Positions 37,549 through 46,373 of a stretch of 64,000 bases of DNA are shown here, piece after piece. Under the pieces are notes generated by a model. The model worked only from the letters and a program-made list of their open reading frames with translations, was not told the DNA's origin and ran no database searches. Origin of the DNA: Maribacter sp. ACAM166 (GTDB lineage Bacteria; Bacteroidota; Bacteroidia; Flavobacteriales; Flavobacteriaceae). The stretch is taken from positions 124,001-188,000 of the forward strand of contig NZ_VAUW01000005.1 of assembly GCF_005771495.1 (NCBI RefSeq), written 5' to 3'. Numbering within the stretch: the stretch's first letter is position 1; every line of letters begins with the position of its first letter. The translations under genes and the position numbers were made by a program.

Positions 37549-38130
37549 TTATAGTGCTAAATCAACCACTAAATCGAACTCATCATAAATTGCTTTATCA
37601 CCAAGGTCATCAAAAAAGCTTCCAGAACCATATTTGATATTAAATTTAGTTCTATCTAGCTTAATTGTTGCAGTAGCTTTGTTTTCGAACATAGACACTA
37701 CCAGTGTGACAGGCTTAGTAATTCCTTTAATGGTCAAATCACCAGTTACAGTATATGAAGTATCATTCATAGGTTTAACTGAGGTGAAAACTAATTTAGA
37801 GGTAGGGTTAGCTTCTACGCCAAAGAAATCTGCAGATTTTAAATGGCCTTCTAATTTTTCTTTTCCTTGACCGGCTTTTAAATCATTATTAGTTAAAGAT
37901 GTCATATCAACAACGAATTCTCCACCTGTTAATGATTTACCGTTCATTTCCAAAAAACCAGATTTCAAATTTATGGAGCCGTCATGTTCCCCTGTAACCT
38001 TATATCCTTTCCAAGTCACGGTACTTTCACTAACTTTAATTTGTTTTTTTTCATTTTCAATAGGGGTAGAGGCTATTGCTGTAAATCCGAAAACTGCCGC
38101 TAAAGCGATACTTAATATAGTTTTATTCAT
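37549..38130 (-). CDS. YceI family periplasmic protein
   Basis: This 193-residue protein has a signal peptide (MNKTILSIALAAVFGFTAIAS) and a YceI lipocalin-like barrel that binds isoprenoid-type lipids in relatives. Typical features are TVTWKGYKVTGEHDGSINLKSG, a G-x-F-x-V-D-M-x-S/T-L-T motif (GGEFVVDMTSLTNND), LKSADFFGVEANP, and VTGDLTIKGITKPVTL. The C-terminal LDRTKFNIKYGSGSFFDDLGD is also conserved. It stands after the nitroreductase gene in the same direction. Confidence 0.93.
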   Translation of the reverse strand: MNKTILSIALAAVFGFTAIASTPIENEKKQIKVSESTVTWKGYKVTGEHDGSINLKSGFLEMNGKSLTGGEFVVDMTSLTNNDLKAGQGKEKLEGHLKSADFFGVEANPTSKLVFTSVKPMNDTSYTVTGDLTIKGITKPVTLVVSMFENKATATIKLDRTKFNIKYGSGSFFDDLGDKAIYDEFDLVVDLAL

Positions 38131-38161
38131 GCTTTTTATTTTAAATTGTTTGTGAGATTAG

Positions 38162-38794
38162 TTATATATATGTAATTATTTGTTCTTTTGAATATCGAAC
38201 CTTTGGGTGATTTTGAGTTTTATCCTCATCTGATCTATACCCTATAGTTAAAACAACAGATGCGTTAAGGTTTTTGTCATTAAGACCTAGTATCTCATTA
38301 TATTGTGTTTTGTCAAAACCTTCTATTGGGCAAGTGTCGATTTCCATTTCAGCTGCTATAGTCATGAGATTACCTAGCGCTAAATAGGTTTGGTCAGATG
38401 TCCATGATTTTTTTTGGGCGTCCGTAAGACCTAAAAGAATACCTTTCACGAATTGCGAGTAACCTTCAACATCCTTTTTTGTTACACCACGAATTAAAAT
38501 GAGATTATCTACATAATTGTCAACTAAACTTTCATCAAAAGTAGGTTTGTTGGCTAAAACCAAAAGGTATGATGCATCAGTTATTTGTGATTGATTCCAA
38601 GAAGCCTTTCTTAATTTAGACCTTACTTCGCTATCTTCTATTACATAGAAATGATATGGTTGTAAACCGTATGATGATGCGGTTAATCGTGCTGCTTCTA
38701 ATATAGTATTAAAATCTTCTTTGCTTACTTTTTTAGAATTATCAAACACTTTCGTGGCGTAGCGCCAATTTAATTTATGTAGAACGTCTTTCAT
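38162..38794 (-). CDS. NAD(P)H-dependent nitroreductase-family oxidoreductase
   Basis: This 210-residue flavoprotein has the FMN-binding nitroreductase pattern: LNWRYATKVFDNSKKVS near the N-terminus, EAARLTASSYGLQPYHFYVI (about residues 31-50), LALGNLMTIAAEMEIDTCPIEGF (about 138-160), and VVLTIGYRSDEDK at the end. It likely reduces quinones or nitro compounds with NAD(P)H. It follows the MarR gene by 13 nt, so the regulator probably controls it. Confidence 0.9.
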   Translation of the reverse strand: MKDVLHKLNWRYATKVFDNSKKVSKEDFNTILEAARLTASSYGLQPYHFYVIEDSEVRSKLRKASWNQSQITDASYLLVLANKPTFDESLVDNYVDNLILIRGVTKKDVEGYSQFVKGILLGLTDAQKKSWTSDQTYLALGNLMTIAAEMEIDTCPIEGFDKTQYNEILGLNDKNLNASVVLTIGYRSDEDKTQNHPKVRYSKEQIITYI

Positions 38795-38807
38795 GTTTTG
38801 TTAAAGC

Positions 38808-39260
38808 TTAAAATTTATTTAGTAATGTATTTAATTCGTTTAATTCAGATTCATTAAAATTTACAAGAATTCTATTTTCTGTTTCAAAAAGTATTCCATC
38901 GATGTTATTTAGAATGCTTAATCCTGATTCTGTTATCAAAATCTCTACTTTTCTTCTATTCTGCTCACATACTTTTCGACTTACAAAACCTTTTAAAATT
39001 AACTTGTCTACCAACCTAGTTGTATTGCTCATTTTGGAAACCATACGTTTATTAATTGTAGATAGGTTTGCGGGGTTCCCTTTTTGTCCACGAAGAATAC
39101 TTAATACATTAAATTGCTGAATAGATATTTCAAAAGGTTTTAATGCAGATGAAATTTCTTCATCAATTTTATTCATTATTAAAGATAAGTGAATGATTGT
39201 GCGTTTATGGAGCGGTATTTCAATAGTTGACTTTATAATCTTTTCAACATTCATGTTCAT
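38808..39260 (-). CDS. MarR-family transcriptional regulator
   Basis: This 150-residue winged-helix protein has QQFNVLSILRGQKGNPANLSTI in the first part of the DNA-binding region, then the recognition helix MVSKMSNTTRLVDKLILKGFVSR and the wing CEQNRRKVEILITESG. Start is ATG 39260 or the second ATG two codons on. It is the first gene of a unit with the nitroreductase, and a palindrome overlaps its promoter, so autoregulation in response to small aromatic or quinone compounds is plausible. Confidence 0.92.
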   Translation of the reverse strand: MNMNVEKIIKSTIEIPLHKRTIIHLSLIMNKIDEEISSALKPFEISIQQFNVLSILRGQKGNPANLSTINKRMVSKMSNTTRLVDKLILKGFVSRKVCEQNRRKVEILITESGLSILNNIDGILFETENRILVNFNESELNELNTLLNKF

Positions 39261-39265
39261 ACAAT

Positions 39266-39284
39266 ATTTGTCTATACAAATGTA
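39266..39284. promoter_or_regulatory. Candidate MarR operator overlapping the promoter
   Basis: The palindrome ATTTGT-CTAT-ACAAAT (39266-39281) overlaps a minus-strand TACATTTG (39284-39277) promoter element, just upstream of the MarR start codon. A MarR dimer bound here would block its own transcription. Confidence 0.5.
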
Positions 39285-39393
39285 AAGTGTATTTTAATTA
39301 TTATTAATTTTAGTTGATTAATTTTTTGTTAAAATTTGACAGGAATTCTATTTTAAAAAAAATCGATTATTTTTACCTCTTAATATAAGTACT

Positions 39394-39702
39394 ATGGCAG
39401 ATTTATCACAACAAGTTTGGGAAGAGCAATTAGAAAAGGATTCTAATGCTGTTATTCTTGACGTTAGAACAAATGAGGAAATTGAAGACGGAATAATTCC
39501 TAATTCTATCAATCTAGATATTTATAAAGGTCAGGAATTTATAAACGAATTGGAGAAACTTGATAAATCCAAAAATTATTATGTCTATTGTAGATCTGGT
39601 AATAGAAGTGGTCAAGCTTGTGCTATCATGAAAAGTGTCGGTTTTGAAAATTCCTATAACCTACAAGGTGGTTTTATGAATTGGGAAGGAGAGACAGCTT
39701 AG
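39394..39702 (+). CDS. Rhodanese-like domain protein
   Basis: This 102-residue single-domain sulfurtransferase has VILDVRTNEEIEDGIIPNSI and the active-site loop YCRSGNRSG with catalytic C66. There is no signal peptide. Such small proteins carry persulfide sulfur in the cytosol; the partner is unknown. It is followed by an efficient terminator. Confidence 0.92.
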   Translation: MADLSQQVWEEQLEKDSNAVILDVRTNEEIEDGIIPNSINLDIYKGQEFINELEKLDKSKNYYVYCRSGNRSGQACAIMKSVGFENSYNLQGGFMNWEGETA

Positions 39703-39722
39703 TATTTTTCTTTTAAAATTAT

Positions 39723-39745
39723 ACCCGCTTAATAGCGGGTTTTTT
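39723..39745 (+). terminator. Intrinsic terminator of the rhodanese gene
   Basis: The stem acccgc / gcgggt with the loop TTAATA is followed by a run of T's, 20 nt after the stop codon. Confidence 0.85.
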
Positions 39746-39756
39746 ACATTTAGGGC

Positions 39757-41034
39757 ATGAGAGAAGATTTACTGCATTATGTCTGGAAGTACAGAAAGTA
39801 TCCGGTGAATGGTCTTACCACTTCAACAGGTGAAACTATAAATGTAAAATCATCAGGCATTCATAATCAATTAAGTGGGCCTGACTTTTTTAATGGAAAA
39901 GTTGAACTCAACGGTCAATTATGGGCTGGTAATGTGGAAATTCATATAAAGTCTTCAGACTGGTATGCACATAATCATCAAAAAGATTCAAACTATGATA
40001 ATGTGATACTGCATGTAGTTTGGGATGACGATGTCTCAGTTTTTAGAAAAGACGGAACTCAGATTCCTACGCTATCCTTAAAACAATATATCTCAGTAGA
40101 ACTACTTGAAACCTATCAAACCCTATTTGATGCTAGAAATTATAAATTCATCAATTGTGAAAAGGACTTTAATCAAGTTGATGAATTTGTGAAGAATAAT
40201 TGGTTAGACCGGCTTTATGTAGAACGATTGGAGCAAAAATCGGTTTTTATTAATCAATTGCTTGAGTATACGAATAATGATTGGGAGCATGTGTTGTTTT
40301 TAATGCTCTTGAAAAACTTTGGTTCTAAGATAAATGGCGAGGCATTCTTAGAATTAGGAAAATCTATTCATTTTTCTATTATCAGAAAACTTCATCTACA
40401 AACATTGGCGCTAGAAAGTTTATTAATGGGGCAGGCAGGTTTTTTAAATGAAGATTTAGAAATGGACCAATATTATAAAGACTTGAAAGGGGAGTATTCA
40501 TTTTTGAAAAATAAATACCAGCTTACTCAACCCTATAAATCCCCAGAATTTTTTAGACTAAGACCTTCAAATTTTCCAACGATTAGATTAGCACAATTAT
40601 CTGAAATTTATGGAGCAAATAACAATTTATTTCATTTATTAATTGAACAGGATAAACCAGATTTTTCTGAAATATTTAATTTAGGAACAAGTGAATATTG
40701 GAAGTCTCATTACAATTTCGGTAAAAATTCTAAAAAGGTTTCAAAGAAAATTTCAAGTTCCTTTTTAGATTTAGTTTTGATTAATACTATAATTCCACTG
40801 AAATTTTGTTACCAACGTTATAAAGGTACTGAAGATAATGAGTCGTTATTTAAGACAATGGTCAAAATTAAAAATGAAGAGAATAGAATTATATCGAATT
40901 ATAGCAAGTTGGGTAGTAAAATTAATGAAGCAAAGGCATCTCAATCATTTCTTCAGTTATATACTGAATATTGCGACAAAGACAAATGTTTAGATTGTGC
41001 CATAGGTGCACATTTAATCAATTTAAAAGTCTAA
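39757..41034 (+). CDS. DUF2851 family protein
   Basis: This 425-residue protein matches the DUF2851 family widespread in Bacteroidota: LLHYVWKYRKYPVNGLTTSTG at the N-terminus, LSGPDFFNGKVELNGQLWAGNVEIHIKSSDWY split around its central motif, NVILHVVWDDD, and a C-terminal cysteine motif CDKDKCLDCAIG. The N-terminal half looks nuclease-like in composition (E/D/H/K clusters), but no activity is established. It is probably cytosolic. It is followed by PspC after 11 nt. Confidence 0.88.
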   Translation: MREDLLHYVWKYRKYPVNGLTTSTGETINVKSSGIHNQLSGPDFFNGKVELNGQLWAGNVEIHIKSSDWYAHNHQKDSNYDNVILHVVWDDDVSVFRKDGTQIPTLSLKQYISVELLETYQTLFDARNYKFINCEKDFNQVDEFVKNNWLDRLYVERLEQKSVFINQLLEYTNNDWEHVLFLMLLKNFGSKINGEAFLELGKSIHFSIIRKLHLQTLALESLLMGQAGFLNEDLEMDQYYKDLKGEYSFLKNKYQLTQPYKSPEFFRLRPSNFPTIRLAQLSEIYGANNNLFHLLIEQDKPDFSEIFNLGTSEYWKSHYNFGKNSKKVSKKISSSFLDLVLINTIIPLKFCYQRYKGTEDNESLFKTMVKIKNEENRIISNYSKLGSKINEAKASQSFLQLYTEYCDKDKCLDCAIGAHLINLKV

Positions 41035-41045
41035 TTTTATACGTC

Positions 41046-41273
41046 ATGAATGTATTCTATAACTTATTACACTACTTTCAAAAAAGAGGATTCGAAGTTT
41101 GTGGTAGAATTGCCGAGCGTTTAGGTATAAGGGCTAGGGTAGTTAGAACATCATTTATATACCTCACTTTTGTTACGGTAGGTTTTGGTTTTGCACTTTA
41201 TCTTTTTCTAGCTTTCTGGTTAAGAATTAAAGATTTAATATATACCAAACGAAATTCTGTTTTTGATTTGTAA
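41046..41273 (+). CDS. PspC domain membrane protein
   Basis: The 75-residue reading starts at the ATG at 41046 (MNVFYNLLHYFQKRGFEVCG); the longer frame overlaps DUF2851 and has no family match there. The PspC pattern is visible: FEVCGRIAERLGIRARVVR followed by a TM helix FIYLTFVTVGFGFALYLFLAFWL, cut by F and G. In enterobacteria PspC senses envelope stress; here no psp genes are near. It lies between DUF2851 and the K+ channel with tiny gaps, so a three-gene operon is likely. Confidence 0.82.
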   Translation: MNVFYNLLHYFQKRGFEVCGRIAERLGIRARVVRTSFIYLTFVTVGFGFALYLFLAFWLRIKDLIYTKRNSVFDL

Positions 41274-41276
41274 TTT

Positions 41277-42284
41277 ATGATAAACTTATTTCGGTCTAAG
41301 ATATATTTGGCATTGGCCTTAATGCTTATGGTGTTGGCATTTGGTGTGTTTGGTTATAGGATGATATCCGATTATTCTTGGGTCGATGCTTTTTACATGA
41401 CTATAATAACGGTCACAACGGTTGGTTTTTCTGAGGTACGACCTATGGGGCCAGAAGGGAAAATTTTTACCGTTGTTTTAATCGTTACCAGCGTTTTTAT
41501 ATTCGGTTACGCTATTTCTGTTATAACAGAGTATATGCTTGGTAGAAATTCATTGCAATTATTAAAGAAGAAAAAAATGAAAAATCTCATTGAAAATTTG
41601 GATCAGCATGTTATAATCTGTGGTTTTGGGAGAAATGGTATGCAAGCAGCAGAAAAATTAAAAGCCTATAAAAAACCGTTTGTAATCATTGAAAAGGATA
41701 AGGAGGTAATTGAGCGATACGGCGATGAGGTGTTATTTATCGAAGGCGACGCTAATGATGATGATGTTTTGTTAGGGGCAGGTATTGAAAGGGCTCAATA
41801 CTTAATTGCTACCTTACCTGATGATGCGGCGAATCTTTTTGTTGTTTTATCTGCAAGACAACTTAAAAGGGATTTATTTATAATTAGCAGGGCCTCGTTG
41901 GTGACTTCACAGAAGAAACTATTTTTAGCTGGTGCAAATAAGGTCATTATGCCAGATAAAATAGGAGGGGACCATATGGCGTCTTTGGTTGTGATGCCAG
42001 ACCTTATAACTTTCATGGATAAACTTTCAATGGAAGGTGAGAATACAACCAATTTAGAGGAATTATCCATAGAAGATTTCTCAAACCATACTAATTGTAA
42101 CTCACTCAGAGATTTGGACTTACGTAATAAAACAGGCTGTACAATAATAGGGTATATATCCCCGGATGGTAATTATACTATAAATCCAGAAGCTGATTTT
42201 AAACTACAGCCAAAGAGTAAGGTTATTGTTTTAGGTAGACCTGAACAAATTAAAAAATTAAACAAAATGTTCCATATCGAATAA
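41277..42284 (+). CDS. Two-TM potassium channel with RCK (TrkA-N) domain
   Basis: This 335-residue protein has TM helices at about residues 9-28 and 63-84 around a pore loop TVTTVGFSEV. The selectivity filter reads TVGFS instead of TVGYG/TVGFG. The RCK N-terminal Rossmann fold follows with HVIICGFGRNGMQAAEKL (residues 111-128), EGDANDDDVL, and a C-terminal RCK_C (TrkA-C) domain, with the expected length for a full channel. It likely conducts K+ across the inner membrane under ligand control. Confidence 0.9.
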   Translation: MINLFRSKIYLALALMLMVLAFGVFGYRMISDYSWVDAFYMTIITVTTVGFSEVRPMGPEGKIFTVVLIVTSVFIFGYAISVITEYMLGRNSLQLLKKKKMKNLIENLDQHVIICGFGRNGMQAAEKLKAYKKPFVIIEKDKEVIERYGDEVLFIEGDANDDDVLLGAGIERAQYLIATLPDDAANLFVVLSARQLKRDLFIISRASLVTSQKKLFLAGANKVIMPDKIGGDHMASLVVMPDLITFMDKLSMEGENTTNLEELSIEDFSNHTNCNSLRDLDLRNKTGCTIIGYISPDGNYTINPEADFKLQPKSKVIVLGRPEQIKKLNKMFHIE

Positions 42285-42300
42285 TAATCTTTATAGCTTA

Positions 42301-42308
42301 TATATTTG
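42301..42308 (+). promoter_or_regulatory. Possible -7 promoter element of the AGCS gene
   Basis: TATATTTG matches TAnnTTTG exactly and lies 67 nt upstream of the AGCS start. No clear TTG sits at the right distance upstream. Confidence 0.35.
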
Positions 42309-42374
42309 ATTGCATCCATTATTTTTAAGATATTGCTAGACTAACTAACTAATCCAATAATAAATTTGAAAACT

Positions 42375-43985
42375 ATGAAGTATAAACTTCTGACCTTTTT
42401 ATCATTTTTACTACCATATTTAACCTTTGCGCAAGAAAAAGGTTTAGACGAAAAAGTAAATGATGCTTTTATGCCATTTGCAACCTGGTGGGAAGCCACG
42501 GTATTGACACCTATACCCATTGCTGGTTATGATATTCCAATAGTGCTGATTTTATTAGTTGCCGGAGCAACTTTTTTTACAATTTATTTTAAGTTTCCAG
42601 GTATTACTAAATTTCCTTTGGCAATCAACGTTGTTCGAGGGAAATATGAGGAAATCGAGAAGTATGGTTTGGAAAAGGTTGAATTACACATGACCGAAGA
42701 TGGAGATATACCAGATACCATTCGTGATGAAAGTGAAGAGGGGGAAGTTAGTCACTTCCAAGCATTGGCAACCGCAGTTTCTGGCACGGTAGGTCTTGGT
42801 AATATTGCAGGTGTTGCGGTAGCAATTGCATTAGGTGGTCCTGGAGCTACATTTTGGATGATTGTTTGTGGCTTGATTGGAATGTCTACAAAATTTGTAG
42901 AATGTACATTAGGAGTCAAGTATAGAGATGTCGGTCCAGACGGAACAGTATATGGTGGACCTATGTATTATTTGTCTAAGGGGCTCAGCGAAAATAACAT
43001 GAAAGTTTTGGGCAAGATTCTTGCCGGAATGTTTGCCATACTTTGTGTAGGAGCATCATTTGGAGGGGGTAACGCATTCCAATCTAATCAAGCTACGGTA
43101 CAGTTGACTTCTATGTTGAATTTAGAAGGTGGAGCGACGGGTGTTATCATCGGTGTTATTCTAGCTATTTTAGTGGGAATTGTAATCATTGGTGGAATTA
43201 AAAAAATAGCAAGTGTTACAGAGAAGATTGTTCCTTTTATGGCTGGGGTATATGTTTTGGCCTCTTTGGTTATCATTTTTGCGAACTTTAAATATATAGG
43301 AGATGCCTTTGAGTTAATTTTTTCAGGTGCTTTTTCTCCAGATGCTGCTTTAGGCGGTTTTGTTGGTGTAATTATAGTTGGTTTCCAAAGAGCTGCTTTC
43401 TCTAATGAGGCAGGTGCAGGTTCTGCGGCAATTGCTCACTCTGCTGTTAAAACAAGGTATCCCGCAAGTGAAGGTATTGTTGCATTATTAGAGCCATTTA
43501 TTGATACGGTTGTAATCTGTACAATGACAGCTTTGGTTATTATATTTTTCAACATGGATGCAGGTGCATTTGAATATGGTAATGGTATTGGAAGTACTGT
43601 TCTATTGAATGAAACCGGAGCTTATGTTGGAGGGGTTGATTTAACTTCAATGGCATACGATTCTGTAATACCAGGTTTTAGATATGTGCTTACCATTGCA
43701 ATAATTCTATTTGCTTTTTCATCAATGATTTCTTGGTCTTATTACGGACTTCAATCTTGGAAATATTTGTTTGGAAGAGGTAAAACAGCAGATATCACTT
43801 ATAAAGTATTATTCTTGATGTTCGTTGTAATTGGAGCAGCAGCTACCTTAGATGCTGTAATTAAGTTTTCTGATGCAATGATTTTGGCATTAGTATTCCC
43901 AAACATGATTGGTTTACTTATACTTTTCCCTAAGGTGAAGAAAAGTTTTGAAAGATATTTATCGGCAATCAAAAAAGTCTATTAA
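42375..43985 (+). CDS. AGCS-family sodium/alanine (or glycine) symporter
   Basis: This 536-residue membrane transporter starts at the ATG at 42375; a TTG three codons earlier is less likely. The AGCS signature is visible: SHFQALATAVSGTVGLGNIAGVA (split over G-T-V-G-x-G-N-I-x-G-V), GGPGATFWMIVCGLIGMSTKF, YGGPMYYLSKGL, and FQRAAFSNEAGAGSAAIAH. It has an N-terminal signal-like segment ending YLTFAQ, a feature of flavobacterial members, and about 10-11 TM helices. It couples Na+ entry to small neutral amino acid uptake. Confidence 0.94.
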   Translation: MKYKLLTFLSFLLPYLTFAQEKGLDEKVNDAFMPFATWWEATVLTPIPIAGYDIPIVLILLVAGATFFTIYFKFPGITKFPLAINVVRGKYEEIEKYGLEKVELHMTEDGDIPDTIRDESEEGEVSHFQALATAVSGTVGLGNIAGVAVAIALGGPGATFWMIVCGLIGMSTKFVECTLGVKYRDVGPDGTVYGGPMYYLSKGLSENNMKVLGKILAGMFAILCVGASFGGGNAFQSNQATVQLTSMLNLEGGATGVIIGVILAILVGIVIIGGIKKIASVTEKIVPFMAGVYVLASLVIIFANFKYIGDAFELIFSGAFSPDAALGGFVGVIIVGFQRAAFSNEAGAGSAAIAHSAVKTRYPASEGIVALLEPFIDTVVICTMTALVIIFFNMDAGAFEYGNGIGSTVLLNETGAYVGGVDLTSMAYDSVIPGFRYVLTIAIILFAFSSMISWSYYGLQSWKYLFGRGKTADITYKVLFLMFVVIGAAATLDAVIKFSDAMILALVFPNMIGLLILFPKVKKSFERYLSAIKKVY

Positions 43986-43997
43986 AAACTAGATGTT

Positions 43998-44876
43998 TTG
44001 AAAAATATTAAATCCCACTTCAAGTTCAATAAGCAAGAACGAAGTGGGATTTTCTTTTTACTGTTTATCCTTATAACCATTCAGTTAGGTTACTTTTTAT
44101 ATAATGCAAATAAATTCAACGAATCCTATCCATTAACTCTTAATGAAGTTGACCAGCATAAAATTGATTCACTGAAACAGGCTTCAATAAAAAATAATAC
44201 GATAAAAATATATCCGTTTAACCCAAATTTTATATCCGATTACAAAGGGTATACGTTAGGCATGTCGATTGCTGAAATTGATAGGTTGCATGATTTTAGG
44301 GCTTCTGAGAAATTCGTTAATTCTGCAGAAGAATTTCAAAAAGTTACTAGTGTTTCAGATTCATTGTTGAAGTTTATTTCACCCTATTTTAAATTTCCAG
44401 AGTGGACTAAAAGGCCTACTTACAAATTCAATAAAAATAGTATTGTAAAAAAAGGACGTTTCATTCCAAAGTCAGTAGAGTGGATAGATTTGAATAGTGC
44501 TTCTGCAGAAGAATTACAACGTGTAAGCGGCATAGGGGAGAAGCTATCCGCAAGAATTATAAAATTCAGGAATAGATTGGGCGGATTTTTGGTGGATGAC
44601 CAATTATATGAAGTTTATGGTTTAGATGAAGAAGTGGTTAAGCGTGCATTAAATCAATTTAAGGTGGTAAGTAAGCCTGAAATTATAAAGATTAATGTGA
44701 ATACTGCAACGGCAGAAGAATTATCAAAATTGATATATCTTCAAAAAGAAGTAGCTCTACGTATAGTAAATTATCGTAATCTCAACGGAAGTATCAATTC
44801 TTTGAGCGAATTGATAAATATTGAAGGATTTCCTCCAGAACGAATTGAGAGAATTGGTTTATATTTGTCGCTCTAA
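43998..44876 (+). CDS. ComEA-like helix-hairpin-helix membrane protein
   Basis: This 292-residue protein starts at a TTG (43998), giving MKNIKSHFKFNKQERSGIFF, the usual N-terminus of flavobacterial relatives; no ATG fits. One TM helix (about residues 17-35) precedes a periplasmic part with two HhH units: LNSASAEELQRVSGIGEKLS and VNTATAEELSKLIYLQKEVA. HhH repeats bind DNA without sequence preference, so a part in DNA uptake is possible but not shown. It ends 10 nt before the acyl-CoA dehydrogenase gene. Confidence 0.85.
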   Translation: MKNIKSHFKFNKQERSGIFFLLFILITIQLGYFLYNANKFNESYPLTLNEVDQHKIDSLKQASIKNNTIKIYPFNPNFISDYKGYTLGMSIAEIDRLHDFRASEKFVNSAEEFQKVTSVSDSLLKFISPYFKFPEWTKRPTYKFNKNSIVKKGRFIPKSVEWIDLNSASAEELQRVSGIGEKLSARIIKFRNRLGGFLVDDQLYEVYGLDEEVVKRALNQFKVVSKPEIIKINVNTATAEELSKLIYLQKEVALRIVNYRNLNGSINSLSELINIEGFPPERIERIGLYLSL

Positions 44877-44886
44877 AAAAAACGCT

Positions 44887-46056
44887 ATGCAAAGTATGTA
44901 CTTCACTGAAGAGCATCAACTGTTTCGAGAAAGCTTGAAAGACTTTTTACGAATAGAAGTTGTTCCCCATATTGATAAATGGGAAGCTAATGGAACAATT
45001 GAAAGGTTTATTTGGAAGAAATTTGGGGATATGGGCTATTTTGGCTTAGCTACTCCAGAAGAGAGCGGAGGTTTAGGTCTAGATCTTTTTTATACCGTTA
45101 TCCTATTAGAAGAATTACAAAAGGTAAATTCAGGCGGTTTTGCTGCTGCAATTTGGGCGCATGCTTATTTAGCGATGACTCACTTGAACAAGGAGGCAGA
45201 TGCATTTGTCAAGGAGAAGTATTTGCGTCCAAGTGTTGATGGGGATAAAATAGGTTGTCTTTGTGTTTCTGAGCCTTTTGGTGGAAGTGATGTTGCTGCA
45301 ATGCGAACAACCGCCGTTCGAGAAGGTGATCACTATATTTTGAATGGTTCAAAGACATTCATTACAAACGGTGTTTATGCCGATTATATGATTGTAGCAG
45401 CTAAGACAGCACCTGAATTAGGGAATAAAGGAATTAGCATTTTTGTCGTAGATCGGCAAAGTGAAGGCGTAACAGCAAACAAGTTAAATAAATTAGGGTG
45501 GCGTGCTTCCGATACTGCCGAATTGGCTTTTGATAATGTGAAAATACCTGCTCAAAACCTTATGGGTAAAGAGAATATGGGTTTTTCATATATCATGGAG
45601 CATTTCTCGTTGGAACGATTGATAATGGGTATTAATGCACATGCTAGATCAGAACATATTCTAGAATATGCACTTAAATATATGTCAGAAAGAGAAGCCT
45701 TTGGGAAAACAATCAATCAATTTCAAGCCTTGCGACATAGAGTTGCAGATTTGTTTGGGGATATTGATATGTGCAAAGAATACAATTATTCTGTTGCTTA
45801 TCGCTTAGATAAAGGCCAGTATGTTGTGAAGGAGGCGACAATTTCTAAATTGAAATCCACGAAAATGGCAGATGAGGTTGCTTACGAATGTTTGCAGTTC
45901 TTGGGTGGTTATGGGTATATAGAAGATTATCCTATGGCCCGAAATTTCAGAGATAGTAGATTAGGACCTATAGGTGGTGGAACTTCGGAGATTCTTAGAG
46001 AGATAATAGCTAAGATTATCATTGATAAAAAGGAGTATAAATCAGCTACGGTTTAA
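44887..46056 (+). CDS. Acyl-CoA dehydrogenase
   Basis: The 389-residue reading starts at the ATG at 44887; the Met three codons further is also possible. It has an N-terminal helical domain, the FAD/substrate-binding CLCVSEPFGGSDVAAMRTTA and NGSKTFITNG, and the C-terminal EAFGKTINQFQALRHRVAD and QFLGGYGYIEDYP. The position of the MCAD catalytic Glu is Gly (IGGGTSEI), while E243 in FSLERLIMG fits the isovaleryl/long-chain-type base. So it is a functional enzyme of the branched-chain or long-chain type, feeding electrons to ETF. The terminal ACADM signature IEDYPMARNFRD is complete. Confidence 0.93.
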   Translation: MQSMYFTEEHQLFRESLKDFLRIEVVPHIDKWEANGTIERFIWKKFGDMGYFGLATPEESGGLGLDLFYTVILLEELQKVNSGGFAAAIWAHAYLAMTHLNKEADAFVKEKYLRPSVDGDKIGCLCVSEPFGGSDVAAMRTTAVREGDHYILNGSKTFITNGVYADYMIVAAKTAPELGNKGISIFVVDRQSEGVTANKLNKLGWRASDTAELAFDNVKIPAQNLMGKENMGFSYIMEHFSLERLIMGINAHARSEHILEYALKYMSEREAFGKTINQFQALRHRVADLFGDIDMCKEYNYSVAYRLDKGQYVVKEATISKLKSTKMADEVAYECLQFLGGYGYIEDYPMARNFRDSRLGPIGGGTSEILREIIAKIIIDKKEYKSATV

Positions 46057-46094
46057 GATAAGGTAATTAAAGTTTTTTAAAATTCGATTATAGG

Positions 46095-46124
46095 TTGCTC
46101 AATTGGATATAGTTGTTATATTTG
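46095..46124 (+). promoter_or_regulatory. Promoter of rpsU
   Basis: TTG (46095-46097), 19 nt, then TATATTTG (46117-46124): a consensus Bacteroidota promoter with a leader of about 27 nt. Confidence 0.75.
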
Positions 46125-46143
46125 CATCTTTAATCATAAAGAG

Positions 46144-46150
46144 AGGAGGT
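46144..46150 (+). promoter_or_regulatory. Strong Shine-Dalgarno in front of rpsU
   Basis: AGGAGGT at 46144-46150 is complementary to the conserved 16S rRNA 3' end and has 9 nt between AGGAGG and the ATG. Flavobacterial messages rarely have such sites, because bS21 and its neighbours cover the anti-SD; rpsU encodes bS21 itself, which suggests autoregulation. Confidence 0.75.
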
Positions 46151-46158
46151 TGTAGCCC

Positions 46159-46353
46159 ATGTTAATTATACCAATAAAAGAAGGAGAAAACATCGATAGA
46201 GCTTTAAAGCGTTTCAAACGTAAGTTCGATAAGACAGGTACGATGAGACAGTTGCGTAAGCGTCAGCAGTTCAATAAGCCATCAGTTGTTCGAAGAGCAC
46301 AGATACAAAAAGCAGAATATATTCAAGGTCTAAGAGATCAAGAAGAAATCTAA
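46159..46353 (+). CDS. rpsU: 30S ribosomal protein S21 (bS21)
   Basis: This 64-residue basic protein sits on the platform of the 30S subunit. The sequence LIIPIKEGENIDRALKRFKR and the RKFDKTGTMRQLRKRQ block are diagnostic. In Flavobacteria bS21 helps hide the anti-Shine-Dalgarno of the 16S rRNA. Its own message has a near-perfect SD, so low bS21 should raise rpsU translation. It is monocistronic between its promoter and a strong terminator. Confidence 0.96.
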   Translation: MLIIPIKEGENIDRALKRFKRKFDKTGTMRQLRKRQQFNKPSVVRRAQIQKAEYIQGLRDQEEI

Positions 46354-46373
46354 ATTTTGTTTAAATGAAATAG

